Below, piece after piece: positions 1-5,832 of a stretch of DNA of 6,702 nt. The notes under the pieces are model-generated. The model saw only the letters and a list, made by a program, of their open reading frames with translations, was not told where the DNA came from and did no database searches. This stretch comes from an uncultured Bacteroidota bacterium. Its GTDB lineage: Bacteria > Bacteroidota > Bacteroidia > Chitinophagales > Chitinophagaceae. The position numbers and the translations under genes are program-made. Within the stretch, counting starts at the first letter, position 1, and each line of letters starts with the position of its first letter. Location: the NCBI GenBank assembly GCA_903912435.1, contig CAIWHI010000816.1:1-6702 (forward strand), in the 5' to 3' direction.

Positions 1-1
1 C

Positions 2-3000
2 GACCGGTTATTGAATATTTTACAACTCAAAAGATATCCTGATAATAATGCAAGCCGCGAATTAGCCGAAGCAAGCATCAATCAAAAAATAGGTCAGATA
101 TCAGTTGTGCCAATTGCAAGTGCTATTGACCTCTCTAAAAACAAAAAATACCTCCCATTTTTATTGCCCTTGTTGCTCATTGGTGTTTTTATTTTAGTTG
201 CGGCTCCTAATATCTTCACAGAAAGTTCATCAAGGTTATTACAACCTACAAAGGCTTTTGAAAAACCTTCGCCTTTCAAGTTTATCATCAAAAACCCATC
301 ATTAATAGCGGTACGTAATTCAGATTTTGTTCTTACTGTGGCAACTGATGGAAATGCACTACCCGCCGAAGCCTCTATTGAAATTGGCAATGACCGTGTG
401 CCCATGCAGCCAGGCGAAAACCACACCTTCCAGTATACCTTTAAAAATGTAACCGAGCAGGTTAACTTTAAGTTTTATGCTGCAGGATATTTTTCGGGGC
501 CAAATACACTAAAAGTAGTGCAAAGGCCTGTGTTGAAATCATTCAAAATTCAGGTAAATTACCCTGCCTATACTGGAAAGAAAAATGAGGTGCGCAATAG
601 CCTTAGCGATATGACCCTACCCGTAGGCACAACAGTGAACTGGGCTTTTGTAACCGACCATACCGATGATGCTAGTATACATTTTGGTAGTGGAACGCCA
701 GTCGCGCTAAAAAATGATGATTCCAGATTCGATTACCAGTTTCGTTTCATGAACGATACTGCCTATACCATTACCCTGCACAATAAGGAAGCAGCGGTGG
801 CTGATAGCTACAGGTACCAGGTGCAGGTAATACCCGATCAATACCCTGTAATACAATTGCAACAGATAAAGGACACGGTATCGGGCAAAAAAGTATTATT
901 ATCAGGCAGTGCAGGTGATGACTATAGTATTACCAGGGTGGCATTTCATTATGAAATTAGCGACAAGAACAAGGTAATAAGCACCAAGACCATACCTGTA
1001 AAAATCAATGCTGGTGCCTTAACCTCCTTCCAACAGTATTTTGATATTGATGAACTAAATCTGCAACTTGGCCAGAAACTATCTTACTATATCGAGGCAT
1101 GGGACAATGATGGGGTACATGGCAGTAAGTCATCGCGGAGTGAGTTGATGAGCTTTTTCATGTATAATGAAAAGCAGATTGACTCGGCTATAAATGAAAA
1201 TTCGCGCCAGATAAATTCAGGTATCAGTAGCAGTGCTGAAAAAACACAGCAATTACAGTCCGACTATAAGGATGCCCAGACCAAGATGCTGCAAAGCGAA
1301 AACATGGACTGGCAACAACAACAATCGCTGCAGGAAATGATGAAAAAGCAAATGGACCTGAAGACCAATGTGGAGAATATCAAGCAGAGGTTTGAGGAAA
1401 AAATGCAGCAAAGCGAACAAAAGAAATACAGTGATGCCATTAAGGAAAAGGAAAAAGAACTCGACAAACAGTTGGACAACCTGCTTAATGAGGAGCTAAA
1501 AGAACAAATGAAAAAGCTGCAGGAGTTGATGCAGAAAATGAATAAAGATAAGGCTGTGGAAACCATGCAGCAAATGGAACAGGACAATAAGCTCTTCAAA
1601 ATGGATATGAAGCGTATGGAAGAGCTGATGAAGAAGCTGGAAATGCAAATGCACATGGAGGATATGGCCAACAAACTGGAGGAACTGGCTAAGAAGGAAA
1701 GAGAACTGGAAATGAAGACCGAAAGGGCTGATAAGGATAACCAACCAAATAAAGACAAGAAGGATGATAAGGCTGGTAATAAGGATGATAAGAATGGTGA
1801 CAAGAAAGACGGAGATAAGAAGGACGGAAAAGATGGTGACAAAAAAGACGGGAAGGACGGAGATAAGAAAGACGGGAAGGATGCAAAAGATGGGAAAGCA
1901 GGAGATAAAAAAGATGATAAGGCAGGCAATAAGGATGAGAAAGATGGCGATAAAAAAGACGGAAAACAAGGTGATGGCGATGCCAAAGACCAGAAAGACG
2001 GAACCAAAAAAGATAATGACGACCTGATAAAAGAGCAAAAAGAACTTAAAGACCAGCTTGACAAGGCCATGAAGGAGGACCTGAAAGAGGCTCAGAAAAT
2101 AGCCAAGGAAACCAAGCAGAAGGACAGGCTGGATGATGAGGAAAACAAAGCTGATGATGCCAAAAAAGATATGGACGAAGGCAGCGAAGACCTGAAACAA
2201 AAGCAAAATAAGAAGGCCGGTAAAAAACAAAAAAGCGCTGCCGACAAGATGGAGGCAATGGCCAAATCGCTCAAGAGCAAATCGGCAGGCATGGGGGGTG
2301 ATGAAATTGATATTGACATTAAGGCTACAAGGCAGATTCTCAGTAATTTAATCAGGCTATCATTCGACCAGGAAGAACTGATGCAGGGGGTGAGGAATAC
2401 TTCTACATCTAGCCCGGCATTTATTGAGAACCAGGAAGAGCAAAACAGGCTGCATGCCAATGCGGTAATGATTAGGGATAGCCTGTTTGAGCTAAGCAAG
2501 AGAGTGGAAAAACTCTCTGCACAAGTAAATAAGGAAACTACCAGCCTGGAGCAAAATCTGAAAAGGACGGTTGACGACCTGGAAAACAGGAATGTAAGTG
2601 GTGCTATTACCGACCAACAATATGTAATGACGCATACCAATAACCTGGCCCTGATGCTGAATGAGTTGCTGGCCAACCTGATGCAGGCACAAAGTGAATC
2701 GAAGAAACAGGGTGGATCGGGGAGTTGTGCTATGCCGGGAGGTAAGAAGCCGGGCAAAAGCCCATCGCAGCAGCTTTCTGATATTATTACCGAGCAAAAC
2801 CAGATGGCCGAAGGAATGCAGAAAATGCCAGGCAAACAAAAAGGTAATAAGCCCGGTGATGCTAAAGACGGCGACAGCCAGGGAAAGAAAGATGGTCAGG
2901 GGCAACAAGGCGGACAGGGACAAGGCCAAAAACAAAGCCAGGGCGAAAATGGTGAATATGGCGATGCCGAACAATTGGCGCGCCTTGCTGAACAGCAAGC

Positions 3001-3391
3001 CTCTATACGCAGGAAAATACAGGAACTCACCAGCCTGCTGAATAGCAAGGGACTGGGGGGAAGTAAAGAACTTAGGGAAGCTGAACAGAAAATGGATAAG
3101 AACGAGACCGACCTCGTAAACCGCAGGCTTAGCCCCGACCTGATGATGCGTCAGAAAGAAATTACCTCAAGATTACTGGAGGCTGAGAAATCGCTGTGCC
3201 AGCAAGAGCAGGATGATAAGCGCGCATCTAATTCAGCACAGGAATTAAGCAGGCCTGTTCCGGCTGAATTGCAGAAATATATTAAGGACCAAAAAGAATT
3301 ATTAGAATTGTATAAAACCGTTCCACCCCAATTAAAGCCCTACTATAAGGACATGGTGGAAAATTACTTTCATATTATAGGTACTAAGTAG
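2..3391 (+). CDS. DUF4175-like large membrane-anchored coiled-coil protein, 5' end missing
   Basis: The reading frame is open from base 2 to the TAG at 3389-3391, giving 1129 codons. The first codons read D-R-L-L-N-x-L-Q-L, which resembles the interior of Bacteroidota DUF4175 proteins, so the true start lies upstream and the TTG at 11 is not a start. Order of parts: a short segment that I infer is cytoplasmic; a membrane helix at about 149-208; a beta-rich, probably periplasmic region to about 1150; a Met/Gln/Lys/Glu-rich coiled coil at about 1170-1740; a Lys/Asp/Gly repeat tract at about 1750-2020; further charged helix; a G-S-G-S-C-x-M-P-G-G motif at 2711-2740; a Gly/Gln-rich linker at about 2831-2950; and a helical C-terminus with a P-P-Q-L-K-P-Y-Y motif. 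Related proteins usually have additional N-terminal membrane helices, which would be upstream here. The biochemical role of the family is unknown; a scaffold or envelope role is inference. In several relatives I recall ybeY and mnmG downstream, but they are absent here. Confidence 0.88.
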   Translation, partial: DRLLNILQLKRYPDNNASRELAEASINQKIGQISVVPIASAIDLSKNKKYLPFLLPLLLIGVFILVAAPNIFTESSSRLLQPTKAFEKPSPFKFIIKNPSLIAVRNSDFVLTVATDGNALPAEASIEIGNDRVPMQPGENHTFQYTFKNVTEQVNFKFYAAGYFSGPNTLKVVQRPVLKSFKIQVNYPAYTGKKNEVRNSLSDMTLPVGTTVNWAFVTDHTDDASIHFGSGTPVALKNDDSRFDYQFRFMNDTAYTITLHNKEAAVADSYRYQVQVIPDQYPVIQLQQIKDTVSGKKVLLSGSAGDDYSITRVAFHYEISDKNKVISTKTIPVKINAGALTSFQQYFDIDELNLQLGQKLSYYIEAWDNDGVHGSKSSRSELMSFFMYNEKQIDSAINENSRQINSGISSSAEKTQQLQSDYKDAQTKMLQSENMDWQQQQSLQEMMKKQMDLKTNVENIKQRFEEKMQQSEQKKYSDAIKEKEKELDKQLDNLLNEELKEQMKKLQELMQKMNKDKAVETMQQMEQDNKLFKMDMKRMEELMKKLEMQMHMEDMANKLEELAKKERELEMKTERADKDNQPNKDKKDDKAGNKDDKNGDKKDGDKKDGKDGDKKDGKDGDKKDGKDAKDGKAGDKKDDKAGNKDEKDGDKKDGKQGDGDAKDQKDGTKKDNDDLIKEQKELKDQLDKAMKEDLKEAQKIAKETKQKDRLDDEENKADDAKKDMDEGSEDLKQKQNKKAGKKQKSAADKMEAMAKSLKSKSAGMGGDEIDIDIKATRQILSNLIRLSFDQEELMQGVRNTSTSSPAFIENQEEQNRLHANAVMIRDSLFELSKRVEKLSAQVNKETTSLEQNLKRTVDDLENRNVSGAITDQQYVMTHTNNLALMLNELLANLMQAQSESKKQGGSGSCAMPGGKKPGKSPSQQLSDIITEQNQMAEGMQKMPGKQKGNKPGDAKDGDSQGKKDGQGQQGGQGQGQKQSQGENGEYGDAEQLARLAEQQASIRRKIQELTSLLNSKGLGGSKELREAEQKMDKNETDLVNRRLSPDLMMRQKEITSRLLEAEKSLCQQEQDDKRASNSAQELSRPVPAELQKYIKDQKELLELYKTVPPQLKPYYKDMVENYFHIIGTK
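1754..1963 (+). repeat. In-frame Lys/Asp/Gly tandem repeat tract inside the DUF4175-like gene
   Basis: The core is three consecutive 24-base units (1814-1837, 1838-1861, 1862-1885), each encoding DKKDGKDG, with the last residue Ala in the third. A larger 20-residue unit beginning DKKDDKAGNKD occurs at 1754-1813 and again at 1904-1963. The two large copies differ at about 11 codons, of which 9 are synonymous. The plus strand is very purine-rich: only 9 pyrimidines occur in the 60 bases 1801-1860. All units stay in frame, so the tract encodes a flexible, highly charged linker between two helical regions. The same skew leaves the other frames free of stops, which explains several long spurious reading frames here. 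Confidence 0.85.
2831..2950 (+). repeat. Gly/Gln/Lys-rich low-complexity linker in the DUF4175-like gene
   Basis: This stretch encodes a disordered segment rich in Gly, Gln, Lys and Asp, including GQGQQGGQGQGQ. It sits between the helix that follows the Cys-containing GSGSC motif and the final helical domain. No strict DNA period is visible, so it is a compositional feature rather than a clean tandem repeat. Such linkers are typical of Bacteroidota DUF4175 proteins as I recall them. Confidence 0.6.
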
Positions 3392-3536
3392 ATGATTGTA
3401 TAGGCTAGTGTTGCAAAGGAAATTACGCATTAATATTTCCATACTACAATTAAGGTTAGAAGTTTATTGTAGAATCAGGCACGATTATTGTATATAAGTT
3501 AGTGTTATAGCCTTATTGGAGAATTTTATTTTGAAA

Positions 3537-3568
3537 ATTGAAATTCCAAACAATAATGCTTAACTTTA
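3537..3568 (+). promoter_or_regulatory. Candidate Bacteroidota-type promoter for the 3607-4113 gene
   Basis: ATTG at 3537-3540 is followed by a 20-base spacer and TAACTTTA at 3561-3568. The Bacteroidota consensus is TTTG, 19-21 bases, TAnnTTTG, so each box has one mismatch. Transcription would begin near 3573-3576, leaving a leader of about 30-35 bases. A second near-match, TATTTTTC at 3574-3581, lacks an upstream TTG. The rest of the 3392-3606 gap holds only a weak 7-base inverted repeat (CTACAAT 3444-3450 with ATTGTAG 3466-3472) and no gene that I can support. Confidence 0.45.
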
Positions 3569-3606
3569 TTTAGTATTTTTCTAACATAAACTTAAAACAG
3601 TGGCCT

Positions 3607-4113
3607 ATGTTTTTCACACGTACACACACTACCCTGTTTCCCTTGCCTAAAGACGAGTTGATCGACCGCTTGATAGGCAAGCATGTATCTATCCACAACA
3701 TTGACTTTGAAATCTTTGAAGAGGATGGCTTGCTAAAGGTAATACCTCATGCCGAGCAGGTTGAAGAGATTAAAACTTTGCCAATAGCCAAGCTTAACCT
3801 GATAGCTGAAGGAAAGAACACAAAAGTAGTAGCTACTTTCAAAATGCGCCGTCTCGATGCAGGTGGTCCATTCCTAATAGTTATCTTTTGTGCCTTCCTG
3901 TTTATCACATCCATCACTTTGTTGTTTGTGGACCGCGCGGCTCAATTGATTTCTTATTCCATGTTAGGGGCAGGCAGTCTTATTTTGGCATTGTTCTCTT
4001 ACCGCTTGCAGACAGGATATTTCGATTATATCCGTAAGATAAGGGGCTACATCAAATCGAGGGTAACCCCACAGACTACAAGTACCAAGCGTGCAGAGGC
4101 TGTAATGGCCTAA
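3607..4113 (+). CDS. Uncharacterised protein with a C-terminal two-helix membrane hairpin
   Basis: The product has 168 residues, starting at the ATG at 3607; no Shine-Dalgarno is visible, as is common in this phylum. Residues 1-86 form a soluble mixed alpha/beta domain with no signal peptide. Two membrane helices follow at about 88-108 and 112-132, joined by a very short turn containing V-D-R-A-A. The tail is basic (Y-F-D-Y-I-R-K-I-R-G-Y-I-K-S-R). Positive charges sit before the first helix (K-M-R-R) and after the second, so by the positive-inside rule both ends should be cytoplasmic. I recall similar unnamed proteins in Chitinophagaceae, but no named family, and assign no function. The 215-base gap upstream and its own promoter candidate suggest an independent unit; an inverted repeat begins directly after its stop codon. 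Confidence 0.82.
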   Translation: MFFTRTHTTLFPLPKDELIDRLIGKHVSIHNIDFEIFEEDGLLKVIPHAEQVEEIKTLPIAKLNLIAEGKNTKVVATFKMRRLDAGGPFLIVIFCAFLFITSITLLFVDRAAQLISYSMLGAGSLILALFSYRLQTGYFDYIRKIRGYIKSRVTPQTTSTKRAEAVMA

Positions 4114-4157
4114 TATCAAAGAAGGATTACGGGTCTGTACCCCCCGCTTCATTGATA
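4114..4157. terminator. Imperfect long hairpin between convergent genes, possible terminator
   Basis: Starting at the base after the stop codon of the 3607-4113 gene, TATCAA (4114-4119) pairs with TTGATA (4152-4157). After an A/A mismatch, GAAG (4121-4124) pairs with CTTC (4147-4150), and CGGG (4130-4133) can pair with CCCG (4143-4146) with a five-base bulge on the 5' side. That gives up to 14 pairs. The position suits a bidirectional terminator for converging transcripts, but no T-tract follows on either strand, so intrinsic termination in the classical form is uncertain. Confidence 0.45.
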
Positions 4158-4165
4158 ACCTATAA

Positions 4166-4181
4166 TCTGTACTAGTACAGA
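4166..4181. repeat. Perfect 16-base palindrome TCTGTACTAGTACAGA
   Basis: The sequence equals its own reverse complement over all 16 bases. It lies between the hairpin at 4114-4157 and a short GGTG/CACC hairpin at 4183-4195 (five-A loop), all in the gap between two convergent genes. It could extrude as a stem or be a binding site for a dimeric protein. Its TCTGTAC half also occurs at 4134-4140, inside the neighbouring hairpin. The rest of the gap to 4277 shows nothing I can name. Confidence 0.7.
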
Positions 4182-4277
4182 AGGTGAAAAACACCCTCTT
4201 TAGAATCATTTGCCTTTCTCCCTCCTAATAGCCGCTACCAGCCATTTACACCTTAAGATTTGCAGGATATTCACCTG

Positions 4278-4682
4278 TTAGCTCTTTATTATGATCATGT
4301 CGCCCTCATCGAAACCTGTAGCTATCACTTTAGCCTTATTGAAAAAGGATTTTGCAAAGGCTTCAGATTGGCAATATTCATCCAGTTTTTCCACAATAAT
4401 ATCTGTTACTGCATCCCATTCCAGGTCGCTAAACTCATCTTCAGGTAAATCAAGATAAGCCTCCTCGGGCATAAAATCATATACCGGGCCGTCCTCTGTC
4501 ATATCAATCGGGCATGCCCAGTCGCCATTTTCTTCATTATAATTACCAGAGCCAATAAGGTAAAGGGTATAGCCCGATTCGTCTTCAAACAGGCCAAAGA
4601 AATAAGCTTCTATATTATCTGCAGGATTAGATGTAGCCACAATACCACCTATCCACTCATTAAACAAAGCATCAAATGCCAT
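4278..4682 (-). CDS. Small, extremely acidic protein of unknown function
   Basis: The product has 134 residues, from the ATG at 4682 to the TAA at 4278. By count it has 31 Asp/Glu, 5 Lys and no Arg, so a net charge near -26. There is no signal peptide or membrane segment, so it should be cytoplasmic. Visible features are an N-terminal amphipathic stretch (L-F-N-E-W-I), a likely beta-sheet section with L-Y-L-I-G-S, a D-W-A-C motif at residues 54-57, a Pro/Glu/Asp-rich middle, a helix around 90-115 and a final strand ending G-D-M-I-I-I-K. I recall unnamed Bacteroidota proteins of this general shape but no named family. Immunity-type or DNA-mimic roles fit the charge but are unproven, and there is no toxin gene beside it. 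I found no good promoter; an inverted repeat overlaps the start codon. Confidence 0.8.
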   Translation of the reverse strand: MAFDALFNEWIGGIVATSNPADNIEAYFFGLFEDESGYTLYLIGSGNYNEENGDWACPIDMTEDGPVYDFMPEEAYLDLPEDEFSDLEWDAVTDIIVEKLDEYCQSEAFAKSFFNKAKVIATGFDEGDMIIIKS

Positions 4683-4724
4683 AAAAACTGTTGTTAGATT
4701 TCGAGCTGCAAAATACAGTTTTTA
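4682..4724 (-). promoter_or_regulatory. Nine-base inverted repeat overlapping the start codon of the acidic-protein gene
   Basis: On the plus strand, TAAAAACTG (4682-4690) and CAGTTTTTA (4716-4724) are perfect complements across a 25-base loop. In the minus-strand transcript the stem's last base is the A of the ATG at 4682. If it folds, it could limit access to the start. The stem has only two G/C pairs per arm and the loop is long, so stability is modest and regulation is speculative. The remaining gap up to 4862 holds a run of seven C (4857-4863) touching the next stop codon and otherwise nothing I recognise. Confidence 0.35.
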
Positions 4725-4862
4725 GGGGGATAATCGTGTTTTCAATGTTATGGGCTAATTGAATTTATGTTTATTAAGAATTGCCTTTTTGAATTGAACT
4801 ATGATTTCAAATAGTCAAACAATTTCACCTGCATCCCTAACCACATACCTTACCCTCCCCCC

Positions 4863-5498
4863 CTACTTTACCTGTATATAATACACAAAGCACTGTTTTA
4901 CCTGGTATTCATCCCACCATTTAGAGGGGGGTATACCTTCTGAGGTGAGTGCGCAATAGGAACTGCTGCCAGGTTTGTCCTTTAAGGCAAATGGCAGGCT
5001 ATAGGCAAAGATGGCTTGTCTTTCCGCCCCAATGGCTAGCTTGTGGCCAGAGAGCACAAAGCGCATACTAAAATTAACACCATTCTCCACCGTTTTTATG
5101 TAGTCGCTGGAATGGAAACGGGGATAGAAAATAGACATTAATGACGAGTCGGGCTGGCCGTGTGATAATAGCTTAAAATGAAATGTATCTGATGTGGCCT
5201 GAAAGAGCATTGGCGGCAGGTTCTTGAACATATTTATTGTTTTCTTTGGCTTACCTTCCAGAATCTCTTCATACGTAATGACTATCTGTTTACCTTTCAG
5301 ATGCTCCCCTATCAGGTCTACCTGATATTGTTCTATACCCTGAAACAACAATATGTCCTTTAGTTCGGTATTGGTACTACCCCACTGTTCTTTTACCAAA
5401 ATACTGTCCTGGGCATAGCACTGATTGCCCATTGTTGAGACCATTAAAAACCCGGCAAAATAGAGCCCGCATATTGTTATCCTGCATCTAAAGCACAT
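4863..5498 (-). CDS. Secreted protein of unknown function, tentatively DUF5041-like
   Basis: From the ATG at 5498 the product has 211 residues and begins with a standard signal peptide: MCFRCR, a hydrophobic core I-T-I-C-G-L-Y-F-A-G-F-L-M-V, and likely cleavage after C-Y-A (residue 29) before Q-D-S. An upstream ATG at 5573 is also open and would add 25 residues. I prefer 5498 because it gives a signal peptide of normal length, but a good -7 box just upstream of 5573 keeps the longer form possible. The mature part looks beta-rich, with D-I-L-L-F-Q-G-I near its start, L-K-G-K-Q-I-V-I-T-Y-E-E-I, and a C-terminus with Y-S-L-P-F, Y-C-A-L-T-S-E-G and W-W-D-E-Y. From memory this order resembles the Bacteroidota DUF5041 family, whose function is unknown. 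Two mature cysteines (182 and 203) could form a disulfide. Confidence 0.78.
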   Translation of the reverse strand: MCFRCRITICGLYFAGFLMVSTMGNQCYAQDSILVKEQWGSTNTELKDILLFQGIEQYQVDLIGEHLKGKQIVITYEEILEGKPKKTINMFKNLPPMLFQATSDTFHFKLLSHGQPDSSLMSIFYPRFHSSDYIKTVENGVNFSMRFVLSGHKLAIGAERQAIFAYSLPFALKDKPGSSSYCALTSEGIPPSKWWDEYQVKQCFVYYIQVK

Positions 5499-5589
5499 TA
5501 ACAATATAAGTGCAAGTTGATTTCTCGCTTCGATTTTTGTTGGCGCAATGCCATAATTGTTCTTAATTATCATGTTAGTAGATTTTGTA

Positions 5590-5621
5590 CAAAACTAACC
5601 TTAGCAGGTGAGGCCGGCAGG
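5590..5621 (-). promoter_or_regulatory. Candidate promoter for the secreted-protein gene, strong -7 and weak -33
   Basis: On the minus strand TAGTTTTG (5597 to 5590) is a perfect match to TAnnTTTG. Twenty bases upstream is CCTG (5621 to 5618), a poor match to TTTG. Transcription would begin near 5583-5585. That leaves a leader of about 10 bases for an ATG at 5573, or about 85 bases for the preferred ATG at 5498. Confidence 0.4.
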
Positions 5622-5647
5622 TGTGAAATGTAAATAAACCTTAAATA

Positions 5648-5657
5648 ACGTTAACGT
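5648..5657. repeat. Perfect 10-base palindrome ACGTTAACGT in the divergent spacer
   Basis: The ten bases equal their own reverse complement and lie between the promoters of the two divergent genes. An operator for a dimeric regulator is possible, but a 10-base palindrome in AT-rich DNA may be chance. A perfect but orphan -7 box, TATCTTTG, lies nearby at 5688-5695 with no TTG at the right distance. I see nothing else definite in the 5499-5788 stretch apart from the minus-strand promoter candidate and, if the longer start is used, the first 25 codons of the neighbouring gene. Confidence 0.35.
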
Positions 5658-5788
5658 AGACGAGGCAAATGAATATGCAAATTGGATTATCTTTGGTATA
5701 TTGAATCGAATTTGTTGACAATATGAAATTCAATTTAGTCCCATATTTTCCCAAAACAGAGTTCAAAAATCGCCATTCAGCAAATCAG

Positions 5789-5819
5789 TTTGGTAGCAAT
5801 TGGAGTATTAATAATTTTG
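5789..5819 (+). promoter_or_regulatory. Consensus Bacteroidota promoter for the beta-propeller gene
   Basis: TTTG at 5789-5792, a spacer of exactly 19 bases, then TAATTTTG at 5812-5819: both boxes match the Bacteroidota housekeeping consensus with no mismatch. Transcription should start around 5823-5826, only some 7-10 bases before the ATG at 5833. The leader is therefore an A-run with no room for a Shine-Dalgarno site, which fits A-rich, SD-independent initiation in this phylum. Confidence 0.75.
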
Positions 5820-5832
5820 TAAAAAAAACTCT

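Noticed and set aside
1264..2230. Long minus-strand open frames of 268 and 244 codons, and an 87-codon plus-strand frame at 1764-2027
   Set aside because: They lie wholly inside the DUF4175-like gene over its purine-rich repeat, where stop codons are rare in other frames. Their products are Ser/Phe/Leu-, Ile/Phe/Leu- or Lys/Met-rich with no domain pattern.
2046..3041. Further overlapping frames on both strands (2046-2258, 2092-2835, 2492-2998, 2694-3041)
   Set aside because: They are shadows of the same long gene, whose frame is continuous and has family-like motifs across this whole stretch.
3444..3472. Possible terminator CTACAAT/ATTGTAG after the DUF4175-like gene
   Set aside because: A 7-base AT-rich stem with a 15-base loop and no T-tract is too weak to call.
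3395..3506. Imperfect direct repeat, ATTGTATAGGCTAGTGTT at 3395-3412 and a similar 20-base stretch at 3487-3506
   Set aside because: The copies need gaps and mismatches to align and lie in AT-rich spacer; chance similarity is likely.
4832..4866. G-quadruplex candidate on the minus strand (C-runs on the plus strand)
   Set aside because: Only the first G-runs are close together; a fourth requires a loop of about 15 bases, so the motif is poor.
5698..5734. Overlapping short inverted repeats ATTGAAT/ATTCAAT, GAATTT/AAATTC and ATATTG/CAATAT
   Set aside because: They are mutually exclusive 6-7 base AT-only or AT-rich pairings of the sort expected by chance in this composition.
5715..5750. TTGACA-like -35 box upstream of the propeller gene
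   Set aside because: No matching -10 box lies at 16-18 bases, and a full-consensus Bacteroidota promoter is present closer to the gene.
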